Of a stretch of 64,000 bases of DNA, positions 50,388 through 59,300 are shown one piece after another. Each line of letters starts with the position of its first letter. Within the stretch, counting starts at the first letter, position 1. Source of the DNA: Luteolibacter rhizosphaerae. Lineage in GTDB: Bacteria > Verrucomicrobiota > Verrucomicrobiia > Verrucomicrobiales > Akkermansiaceae. The stretch spans positions 372,001-436,000 of the forward strand of contig NZ_JAPDDR010000001.1 of NCBI RefSeq assembly GCF_025950095.1. Reading direction: 5' to 3'. The notes beneath the pieces were generated by a model that saw only the letters and a list, made by a program, of their open reading frames with translations, was not told the DNA's origin and searched no databases. A program made the position numbers and the translations under genes.

Positions 50388-50897
50388 ATGTCCTCGGCGC
50401 TACCACCCAAACCCCGTATCATCGGACCACGCCTCCGCGTGTGCATCGTGGCGTCGAAGTACAACGAGCAATTCGCGGATGCCTTGGTGGAAAACGCGGT
50501 GGCGGAACTCAGCGAGCTGATGCCTCAGACCCGGGTGGATATCATCCGCGTTCCCGGCGCTTTCGAGATCCCCGTCACCATAGCGAACATTTTGGACCGC
50601 GGGGAGCATCTCCCGGCCTGCGTGATCGCCCTCGGCGTGATCGTGAAGGGCGCGACCTCTCATGCGGACATGATCGGTAGCTCCGTAACCCATTCGTTGC
50701 AGGAGCTTTCCATCAAGTATAAGGTGCCGCTGATCCACGAGGTCCTGCTCGTTGAGGACGAAAAACAAGCCTATGCCCGCTGCATCGGCTCAAACCTGAA
50801 CCGCGGCCGCGAAGCCGCCCGCATCGCCGCCTCGATGGTGGACATCTTCCACGAGATCGAGCGCTCGATGCCCCGCGTTATTTCCCGCAATGCCTAG
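50388..50897 (+). CDS. ribH: 6,7-dimethyl-8-ribityllumazine synthase
   Basis: 169 residues. It condenses ribityl-amino-pyrimidine with 3,4-dihydroxybutanone phosphate, the penultimate riboflavin step. Markers are 'VCIVASKYNEQFADALVENA', 'VDIIRVPGAFEIPVTIANIL', 'VIALGVIVKGATSHADMIGS' (substrate loop; the usual His is in 'SHADMI') and 'KYKVPLIHEVLLVEDEKQAY'. Its end overlaps the nusB start by eight bases; ribH-nusB pairing is widespread in bacteria. No FMN riboswitch is visible upstream. Confidence 0.97.
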   Translation: MSSALPPKPRIIGPRLRVCIVASKYNEQFADALVENAVAELSELMPQTRVDIIRVPGAFEIPVTIANILDRGEHLPACVIALGVIVKGATSHADMIGSSVTHSLQELSIKYKVPLIHEVLLVEDEKQAYARCIGSNLNRGREAARIAASMVDIFHEIERSMPRVISRNA

Positions 50898-51777
50898 TCG
50901 CCGCCAGATTCGCGAGGCCGTCGTCCAGTTCCTGTACTGCGCCGACCTCGAAGGCGGGGCCGACCCCGCGTCCCTCCGTGAGCCGTTCTGGCAATTCATC
51001 ACGGAGTCGGACCATCGTGCCCTGCTTCATGCCACGTGGAAGACCCTCCATCACCTGAGCCTCGGCCGGGAGGCCCGACTCACGGAGTTCCAGGGGCGCT
51101 TGCCGGTGGCGATGGCTACCCTGAAGGCTCGCCCGGACTTGGAGCGCACCGCGATTGCGCTGCAGACGATCGCCGATCTCGAGAACAAGTGGAGTGCCGG
51201 CATGATCGAGCTCTCCCGGATCCCGCGTGAGGACGACACCTTCACGGAACGTTTCGAGCCCGTGCTGGAGAAGCTTTTCCGCACCGACCGCGAACTGGAA
51301 GGTGCCCGCAAGCGTTTCTTGGAAGCCCTCGAGGACATCCCGGGCCTCCGTTCCCAGATGGATCCGGTGGCTGGCAGCGTCCGCCGCCTCGCGCGGATTT
51401 CGGAGCGGGTCCGGATGGTGGAGGAGCCGGAGAAATTCCCGGATCAGGTCGATCTCGCCAAGCTGCGGGAATCGAAGCAGACTCTCGCCAAACTCCGCCG
51501 GGAAACCGACAAGCTGGCGGATGCGGTCCAGCGCGAGAAGGAGAGCATCGACGAGCGCCTCGCGGCCGTCGTGGAAAACTTCGTTCCCGAGCGGATCGAC
51601 CCGGTGGACCGGGCGATTCTGCGGCTCGCGACTTGGGAAATCATCCATTCCCCGGAGGTTCCGGCCCCGGTTGCTATCGACGAAGCCATCGAATTGGCCA
51701 AGCGTTTCGGCACCACGGACTCCGGTCGCTTCGTGAACGGCATCTTGGACAAGATCGCCAAGCAGGAGGCGGGTTAA
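50890..51777 (+). CDS. nusB: Transcription antitermination protein NusB, extended
   Basis: 295 residues, about twice the E. coli protein. The N-terminus 'RRQIREAVVQFLYCADLEGG' and the C-terminus 'RIDPVDRAILRLATWEIIHS', 'VAIDEAIELAKRFGTTDSGR' and 'FVNGILDKIAKQ' are NusB. In between lies a helical segment of about 150 residues, including a Lys/Glu-rich coiled coil ('LAKLRRETDKLADAVQREKE'), which is not part of the standard fold. It binds boxA RNA with NusE and supports rRNA antitermination. Translation is coupled to ribH. Confidence 0.92.
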   Translation: MPSRRQIREAVVQFLYCADLEGGADPASLREPFWQFITESDHRALLHATWKTLHHLSLGREARLTEFQGRLPVAMATLKARPDLERTAIALQTIADLENKWSAGMIELSRIPREDDTFTERFEPVLEKLFRTDRELEGARKRFLEALEDIPGLRSQMDPVAGSVRRLARISERVRMVEEPEKFPDQVDLAKLRESKQTLAKLRRETDKLADAVQREKESIDERLAAVVENFVPERIDPVDRAILRLATWEIIHSPEVPAPVAIDEAIELAKRFGTTDSGRFVNGILDKIAKQEAG

Positions 51778-51976
51778 GAGGGAGGCTCCGGCAGGCCAGC
51801 GGTGGCATTTGGAGCGGGTTCGATCAGGCGAGCCCGGGTTTGAGGAATTGCGTGCCAACCTTCGGGGACGGGAGGGAGGAGTTGAGGTGGGGCGGGATTT
51901 GTGGAAGAAAGTTCCAAGGATTTTCCCGCTGTCGTGTCTTCCTTGATGAAAGCCATGAGACCGCGACTCCAACCGC

Positions 51977-52543
51977 ATGGACCTTGCCGCCGCACCAGCC
52001 GTGCTTGAAGTGCCGCAGGCGTCGTCTTCCGGCCCGATGAATCCCGAGGACAAGCCGAGCTTGCGGGAAGTCTTCGAGGCGGAAGAGGGACCCCTGCTAC
52101 GCTTCGCCCTCGGCCTGAGCGGTCGGCGGGAGACTGCGGAAGACCTCGTCCAAGAGGCCTTCCTGAGGCTCCATGCGCACTGGGAAGAGGTCCAGCACCC
52201 GCGAGCTTGGCTCTACCGCTCGGTCCGGAATCTCGCCCTGAACCACCTGCGCGATCACAAGCGAGAGTCCGGGGACGAACTGCCGGAGACGGCGGACGAG
52301 GCCCGCGGCCCCGACGGGCATCTGGCCCGGCTCGAGGCCGCGGGCGCCGTCCGTCTGCTGCTGGCGGAAATGAAGGAAGAAGACCGCCAGATCATCCAAC
52401 TGAAGTATCACCAGAACTTGAAATACGACCAGATCAGCAAACGCACCGGGCTCTCGGTAGGGAATGTGGGCTACAAGCTGCACCACTTGCTCAAGGGGCT
52501 GGGGGACGGCTTGAGGAAACTGGGGGTTGAGAGGTCCGAGTGA
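51977..52543 (+). CDS. ECF sigma factor of the vWA/giant-protein locus
   Basis: 188 residues; an ATG 20 codons later is an alternative start. Region 2: 'EAEEGPLLRFALGLSGRRET', 'AEDLVQEAFLRLHAHW' and 'HPRAWLYRSVRNLALNHLRD'. Region 4: 'EEDRQIIQLKYHQNLKYDQI', 'SKRTGLSVGNVGYKLHHLLK'. A classical ECF sigma with the DLVQE signature. Only 72 bp separate it from the vWA gene, whose product begins with a short acidic helical domain and a membrane helix, the layout of an anti-sigma factor. It probably controls this locus and others elsewhere. Confidence 0.93.
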   Translation: MDLAAAPAVLEVPQASSSGPMNPEDKPSLREVFEAEEGPLLRFALGLSGRRETAEDLVQEAFLRLHAHWEEVQHPRAWLYRSVRNLALNHLRDHKRESGDELPETADEARGPDGHLARLEAAGAVRLLLAEMKEEDRQIIQLKYHQNLKYDQISKRTGLSVGNVGYKLHHLLKGLGDGLRKLGVERSE

Positions 52544-52615
52544 AGGCCGGGGTGAATCCGGCATGAAGTTCCAAGTTTTAAGTTTCAAGATCCAAAGAAG
52601 ACAGGAGAGAAAGCC

Positions 52616-55600
52616 ATGAAAGGTTCCGAAGATTCCCAGAAACCGGGCAGCGATGACGCGCTAGAGGCGCGGATCGTGGCATGGGTGCTCGGGGAGGCCT
52701 CGCCCTTCGAGGCGGCGGAGCTGGAGAAGCTCTGTGCGGAGGATCCCAAGCTGCGCGAATTCGAGCGGCGGATGCGGGATCTGGATGCGATCCTGGCAGC
52801 GGATGCGAAGCCGGGAATGCACGCGAGCTGGAAGTTGCCGGAAGGCAAGCGGCAGAAGATCACCGACCTGTTAGGGGCGGTGCCGATGGCGACGGCGGAG
52901 CAGGATAAGAAGGTGAACCGCTACTTCGCGCGCAGGATCCTGCTGGCGGCAGCGGCGTGTGTGGCGATCTCGCTAGTTTCTTATCCGCTTTTCAGCAACA
53001 AGCAGGCCCTAGGGAAGACGGTGATGGCGGAAGCTCCGCCGGAGAAGACGGTGGACTTCATGCCTGCAAGTCCGGCAGTGAGGACGGTGGAGCCGGAGGC
53101 TTCCGTGAAAAGACAGAGGGCTTTCCGTGGAGTGGGAGAGGAAGCCGGGGACCTGCTTACGAAGGAGATCCGCGAGTCCGCGATCGAAGAACAGGTCCGA
53201 TTGTCTGCTGCCGATGGAAGCACGCCTGCAGAGCCGGAGCTTTTGGCAAAGAAGACGGAGAAGGCTTCCGATCCGGCGGATCTCTATTTCCAAGGTTGGC
53301 TCCAAAGCAAGGATTCCGAGAAGCTGAAGTCCGAGGGGCGGGATTCGGAGGCAAGGGCGAAGCTCGCCGATGCGAGGCGCAATTTCCAACGCGTGCAGGA
53401 GGAGCATCCGGACTGGAAGAAGCAGATGGTGGGTGGTCGAGTGGTCCAGACGGACGAACAACTCGCCCAACTCTCGGAAGAGCCGAAGCTGAGGGAAGCG
53501 GAAGCAAAGTCGATTTCGGACACTTCGTTAGCTGCAGGGGCTAATCTAACAGACGGTCTCCGCAGCGGCGATGGGCCGGTCATGCGGAATAATCTCGACG
53601 CAATTCCGCCGGGCGCAGTGGCGGAAGACGCCATGGAAATGGCCAAGAAGGATGCTCCAGCGGATAGCCCGCAGAACTTGCCGGCGCTTGCGCTGCAAGA
53701 CCAGGATCCGAATGTCTATCGCTTCTCGCAGCAGGAGATCGTGCCGCGCAAGCCTGGCGAGATGCCGATCTTGGATCCAAGTGCACCGCAGGGCTTCACG
53801 CTCAACTACAGCCAAGACGCGAACCGGATGGCTCGCAGCAATGGTGGCAGCGGTTCGACCGCCCGTCCTGATGCCGCGCAGGCAATCTTCGGAATAACAT
53901 TGTATCAGAACGGTACGACCGCGGGTCTCGGCGGGCGTATCTCGGAAACTCCGGAGGTCGCAGCAGCGCAGAATTTCTTCGGCGATCCGTCCGGCGCGAC
54001 GGAGGTGACTCGGGAGTTTGCTTATCCCGACGCCTTCGAAGCTCCCCGGTTGCCGGACCTTGCGGGAATGGAAGACGGTCTGGCCGATCTGGATGCTGAG
54101 AGTGTGGTGACCCCGGCTACGCCAACAGTTCCCGCTGAGAATGGGGTGATGGCACCAGGGGCCCAGCATGCTGAGAACGTCGACAAGGTTCGTCGCAGTC
54201 TCTACCTCGCCGAGGGGGGCTATAACCTTGGAAAGTATGACGATGCCGTCCGCCACTACGAGGATGTGCTCCGCGTCGATCCCTCTAACAAAGCGGCGCG
54301 GCGCGGCCTGGAGCGGGTCGCGCAGGCGAAAACCGACTACTATCGCGCCGCCTACGATCACACCCGCGCCGAGTTGCTCTCGCAGGTGGATGCAGCATGG
54401 GAGCTTCAGCCGCCCTCCGGCGTTGCCCCGGCTCAGCAGGCCGCAGGAGCCCCGGGTGCCGGTGCCGTGAGCGAGTTGGCACAGCAAGAGTTGGCCCGTC
54501 GTCAACAAACCGCAGGCGATGCCGAACGGCTTGCGGGCGAGGCCAAGAATGCCCGTGAGTCCGGAGATCTGGAGAGGGCCTACAAGCTGCAGACAGATGC
54601 GCTGGGCTTGATTCCGGAAGCTCCGGCTTCGCTCGGGCGGCGCGCGGAGCTGAAGCTGTCGCTGGCGGAGATCGCCGCGGGTCTGGCGGTGGATGCGAAA
54701 ACAAAGGGCAAGGAAGATTCGGCCAAGGAGTGGGCGGGCAAGGCCCTCCAATGGAACCCGCAGCAGAAGGATGCCAAGCAGGTGCTGGATCTGGAAGGCG
54801 GGGATGAGACGAGCGCGGTGGCGGAACCATTCTCGACCTTCTCGCTGCACGTGAGCGATGCCTCCTTCAAGTTGGCGAAGGCCGCGCTGGACCGCGGTGA
54901 GCAACCGGATCCTGCGGGAATCCGTTCGGAAGAGTTCTATAATGCCTTCGACTACGGTGATCCGGCCCCGGCGCCGGGAGAACCCGTGGTGTGCGTGAGC
55001 GAGCAGGCGGCACACCCGATCCTGCCGCAGCGGAATCTGGTGCGGATCGGGGTGCGCACGGCGGCGGCAGGCCGCGGGGGATCGACACCCCTGAATCTGA
55101 CTCTGTTGTTAGATAGCTCGGGATCGATGGAACGGGAGGATCGCCAGACGGCCATGCTGCGGGCGGTGGACCAGCTCTCGAAGCTGCTGAAAGAAGGCGA
55201 TACGATCACAGTGGCCGGCTTTGCCCGCACGCCACGGCTGCTCGCGGATCGTCTGCCAGGGGCGCGGGCCGGAGAGTTAAACACGATCATCGCGCAGACT
55301 CCTTCTGAAGGAGGAACGAATCTGGAGGAGGGACTCAAGCTGGCGGAAGAACTGGCGAAGCGGCAGTTCAATGCGGCGGCGCAGAACCGGATCGTGCTGT
55401 TCACCGATGGGGCGGCAAATCTGGGTGATGCCCAGCCGGAATCACTCCAGGCCCGGGTGGAGCAGTTACGCCAGGAGGGCATTGCTTTCGATGCCGCGGG
55501 CTTCGGTGCGGAGGGGCTGAATGATCGCCTCTTGGAGCGGCTGACACGGAATGGAAACGGCCGCTACTATGTGGTCGATCAGGCGGAGGATGCGGGCGAT

Positions 55601-56116
55601 GGCTTTGCCAAGCAGCTGGCGGGAGCCTTTCGGCCGGCGGCGGAGAATGTGAAGGTACAGGTGCGCTTCAATGCAGCACGGGTGGCCCGCTACAAGCTGA
55701 TCGGCTTCGAGGAGCACCGCTTGGCCAAAGAGGATTTCAAGAACGACGCCGTGGATGCCGCGGAAATGGCGGCGGAGGAAGCGGGCAATGCGCTCTATCA
55801 GATCCAGACCCTGCCGGAGGGCGAGGGGGAGATTGGCGAGGTGAGCGTGCGCTTCCGCGATGTCGCGAGCGGGCAGATGGTGGAGCGCACCTGGACCATT
55901 CCTTATGAGGCACAGGCAGCGGCATTCGATCAGGCTACCGCTTCGATGAAGCTGGCGGGACTTGCGATGATGGCCGCAGAGAAGTTGCGTAACGGCCCGA
56001 TGGCGGAGGCGGTCGATTTCTCGCGCTTCGGAAAAGTATTTGCCGATGTAAAGTCGGAGTTCGCGGGGAGCGGGAAGGTCGAAGAGTTCGGAGGGATGGT
56101 GGAGAGATTGAAGTAG
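52616..56116 (+). CDS. Membrane protein: anti-sigma-like head, TPR, YfbK-type vWA domain
   Basis: 1166 residues. Residues 1-95 are helical and acidic ('EARIVAWVLGEASPFEAAEL', 'LCAEDPKLREFERRMRDLD'), as in anti-sigma cytoplasmic heads. A membrane helix lies near 101-125. Residues about 200-480 are low-complexity. TPR-like units lie near 528-575 and 625-725 ('GGYNLGKYDDAVRHYEDVL'). From about 738, 'FSTFSLHVSDASFKLAKAAL' starts the YfbK-type N-module. The vWA domain has a complete MIDAS DxSxS at 833-837 ('LLLDSSGSME'), with 'RIVLFTDGAANLGD' later. The C-terminal 150 residues match the DUF3520 module. One helix only, so the vWA domain is periplasmic. No Zn-finger is seen. Confidence 0.88.
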   Translation: MKGSEDSQKPGSDDALEARIVAWVLGEASPFEAAELEKLCAEDPKLREFERRMRDLDAILAADAKPGMHASWKLPEGKRQKITDLLGAVPMATAEQDKKVNRYFARRILLAAAACVAISLVSYPLFSNKQALGKTVMAEAPPEKTVDFMPASPAVRTVEPEASVKRQRAFRGVGEEAGDLLTKEIRESAIEEQVRLSAADGSTPAEPELLAKKTEKASDPADLYFQGWLQSKDSEKLKSEGRDSEARAKLADARRNFQRVQEEHPDWKKQMVGGRVVQTDEQLAQLSEEPKLREAEAKSISDTSLAAGANLTDGLRSGDGPVMRNNLDAIPPGAVAEDAMEMAKKDAPADSPQNLPALALQDQDPNVYRFSQQEIVPRKPGEMPILDPSAPQGFTLNYSQDANRMARSNGGSGSTARPDAAQAIFGITLYQNGTTAGLGGRISETPEVAAAQNFFGDPSGATEVTREFAYPDAFEAPRLPDLAGMEDGLADLDAESVVTPATPTVPAENGVMAPGAQHAENVDKVRRSLYLAEGGYNLGKYDDAVRHYEDVLRVDPSNKAARRGLERVAQAKTDYYRAAYDHTRAELLSQVDAAWELQPPSGVAPAQQAAGAPGAGAVSELAQQELARRQQTAGDAERLAGEAKNARESGDLERAYKLQTDALGLIPEAPASLGRRAELKLSLAEIAAGLAVDAKTKGKEDSAKEWAGKALQWNPQQKDAKQVLDLEGGDETSAVAEPFSTFSLHVSDASFKLAKAALDRGEQPDPAGIRSEEFYNAFDYGDPAPAPGEPVVCVSEQAAHPILPQRNLVRIGVRTAAAGRGGSTPLNLTLLLDSSGSMEREDRQTAMLRAVDQLSKLLKEGDTITVAGFARTPRLLADRLPGARAGELNTIIAQTPSEGGTNLEEGLKLAEELAKRQFNAAAQNRIVLFTDGAANLGDAQPESLQARVEQLRQEGIAFDAAGFGAEGLNDRLLERLTRNGNGRYYVVDQAEDAGDGFAKQLAGAFRPAAENVKVQVRFNAARVARYKLIGFEEHRLAKEDFKNDAVDAAEMAAEEAGNALYQIQTLPEGEGEIGEVSVRFRDVASGQMVERTWTIPYEAQAAAFDQATASMKLAGLAMMAAEKLRNGPMAEAVDFSRFGKVFADVKSEFAGSGKVEEFGGMVERLK

Positions 56117-56361
56117 TTGGAGAAAGTCCACAGTGCGCTGATCCGCGCGAGGGAGTGTTGGGGCCGGTACGAGAAGTGTCGTAGTCAGGAAGAGGGCGGG
56201 TTCAGTTTTTGTGAGAATTCTCCCAAGGGTTTGCGGGTTGGCGGGTCATCCCATTGATGGCCGCGCCGCGCCTAAGGGGTGCGGGAGCAATTTACACTCA
56301 CTTTACCAATGGTCCGGTACTGGCCGGCGTTTGGTGTTCCGAACATTCACCCGAAGTGATC

Positions 56362-59300
56362 ATGAAACCGTATTCCTCCCTCGCTCGACTGCTGCCTGAA
56401 GGCAGGGCGATCCGCTCCTGGATGGCGGCCCTGTGCAGTGCCTTGGTTTTGCTAGCCCCGGCGCAGGATGCCCAAGGCGATCCGGTGATTCTGGTGCCGG
56501 CCAAGGTGGCGGAGAAGCCGGCGCCGCTCTTCTTCTCGGCCGAGACAAGCTCGGTGGTGAACGTCTTCACCAACCGCACGGAACATGTGATCAGCGCGAA
56601 GCTGAAGGTCCACCAAGGACGGCCGGAGACCTTGTCGATCGGGCTGAATGGCGAGGGCGAGATCACGGGAGTCACCGGTGAGGCTCTGGCGGGGTGGACG
56701 GTGCGGAAAGAATCGGATGGGCGGCGCTTCCTGGACGTGAAGCCGGTGCTGCCTGCGGTGGGCTCGGCGGATCCGGTGCCGATGGAGTTCAACTTCACGA
56801 TCATGGCGGTGCACGGCATCCCTGCGAAGAAAGCAGGCGAGTCGTTTGCACTGCTCCATCCCTCCGCGGGTGCGGCGGTGGGCTTCACCGGCACGCTTGA
56901 ACTGCGCGGCGATGGCGATGCGCTGGCGCGGGTGGTGGAAGCAAGCGGTCTGCAACCGCTGCAAGGGATGCCGGATCGCTTCTTCACGGGGAGCGGGACC
57001 TTGAAGGTGATGATCGGCCTGAAAAGCTCGGCGGCGCGTCCGGTGGAGCTGGCGAATGTGACCTTGGAAGGAAAGCCGGCCGCGGATCTCAGCGGTATCT
57101 CCTTCGTGCTGCGCGGTGAGATGAAGGTCGCGCGGGCGGGGGAGGCGATAGTTCTGCTAGATGGCGCGGCATTGTCGGGAGCTCCGGCGGGAGAAGGATG
57201 GTTCACGCGCTTGAAGAAGCAGGGAGATGACTTCGTGCACGAACTGGTGGGAGAGAAGGAGGGAAGCTTTCCGATCGAACTGGCCTTCGAAGCTCCACTC
57301 ACAAGGCAAGGCGATTGGCGCACGGTGAATTTCCGGGTGCATGGCGGGGCGGTGGTGCCGGTGCGGATCGCGGGGCTGCCTGAGGGAGTGTCCTTCGATC
57401 CATCCCAGCCCGTCGTGCCGGAGCGCCGCAATGGCGAATGGACCGGCTTCCTGCCCGCGGCGGGAAGTGCAGCCTTCGCATGGAAGAGCGGGCGAGAGGA
57501 GGGCGAGGGAGCGCTGTTCTTCAACAGCACGGAGATCTCGGACACGCGGGTGGGCGCGGGCCTGGCCAAGCGCTATGCGCAGATCAATTTCCAAGTGCTG
57601 CAGGGGAAGCTGGATGTCCTGAGGGTGCGCGTAGAGGGTCCCGGTGAAATCCTCGCGGTGAAGGGGGCACAGGTGCTGGCGTGGAGTGTGAGCGAAGAAG
57701 CAGGTGCACGGATGCTGGAGGTACGGCTGAGCCGTCCCATCGAAGCGGAGGGTTCCATCGTGATCGAAGCCCAGTCATCGATCGGGGCCTTCCCGGCGGC
57801 ACTTGAGCCCATGCGCTTCTCCCCACAAGGAGTTCTAAGTCATCGCGGCTTCCTGCGGATCGCGAACGATGGTGCGGTGCGTCTGGAGATCGCTGCCGCG
57901 CGGGGATTGATGCAGCTCTCCCCCGGGCAGTTCCCTTGGACGAAGGAGAACGAGAGCTTCCGGCAAGCATTCGTCTATCGCTTCCCGGCGGCGGATCATG
58001 CGTATGAGATCAGGGCCTCTCAGGTGCTACCGGAGGTGTCCTTGAACGAGGTGACGATCCATGAGCAGGCGGAGACGGATCGCCGGATTCTCGCGGATCT
58101 CGAACTGGATATCCGCGAAGCCCCTCTCCGCGAATGGATCGTGGAAGTGCCGGAGGATTTTGCAGTGGCGGCGGTCGAGGGCGCAGGGGTGGCGGACTAC
58201 TCGTTGGCGAGCGAGGCGAAGGAAGGAAAGCGTGAGCTGAAGATCTTGTTCCGTGAGGCCCTGATCGGACGCCATCTGGTAAGCCTGAGGCTGGAGAAAA
58301 ATCTCGCGGCTGCCGGGGGAGAATGGGTGCTGCCCGTGCTGGGGCATCCGGGGGCGAAGTCAGCGCGTGGCTATGTGGGCGTGGTGGCCGCCGCGGGATT
58401 CCGGGTGGTACCGGGTGGTACCGAAGGATTGGCTGAAACACCGCCGGATTATTTCCCCAAGAAGCAGGCAGGACTGCAACAGGCCTTCCGCATCCGCGAG
58501 GGCAAGTGGAGCGCCACGATGCGTCTGGAAGCACTCGGACAGAGCGTGCAGGCGGATGTGTTCCACCTCTATTCGTTGAAGGAGGGTGCCGTCTCGGGCA
58601 GCGTGCTGGTGAACTATTTCGTAGTTGGTGCGCCGACTTCGCAGTGGCGGATCCGGGTGCCGGAGGCACTGGGGAATGTGGAAGTAACGGGGCAGAACGT
58701 GGGGCGCGACTGGCGTCGTGAAGGAGACGTCCTGATCATTCCGCTCGCACGTCCCGTGCTCGGTGCCGGGACGGTGCTGGTGACCTTCGAGCAGCCGATG
58801 AGTAGCCGGGGCGGTGAGCTCTCTCCGGGCGAAGTGAGACCGCTGGATGTGCAATCGGAGCGCGGGCACGTGCAAGTGGTGAGCCCGCTGCAGGTGAACT
58901 ACGAGGTCACTCGTAGCGAGGGTGCGGTGCTGAAGCTCGATCCCTCCGAGCTGCCCGCGGAATATCGCCTGCTCAGCAGCGGGCCCACGCTGGCGGCGTG
59001 GCAGTATACGGCGGCGGATGTCTCGTTGGGCATGAAGATCGAGTGGTATGCTCCCGGCGAAACCGAATCGCTGGTGGTGGATCGGGCGGAACTGGCGAGC
59101 CGGGTCTCTCGCGATGGTGAGACGGTGACGGATGTGCGCTTCTTCGTGAAGGCGCGGGGCCAAGCCGTGCTGCGCGCGAAGCTGCCGAAGCATGCGAACC
59201 TTTGGGAAACGAAGGTGGACGGGGTGAACGTGACGGCACGAATCGATGGTGAAGCGACCTTGGTACCGCTACCGGCGAGGGCGGATCCGAATGATCCGAT

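Noticed and set aside
53546-55015. Minus-strand open frame of 489 codons inside the vWA gene
   Set aside because: Antisense to a gene with an intact MIDAS motif and domain order; composition is shadow-like.
58411-58436. Short direct repeat GGGTGGTACC in the giant gene as a slippage frameshift
   Set aside because: The frame runs on without interruption on both sides, so it is only a local duplication of codons.
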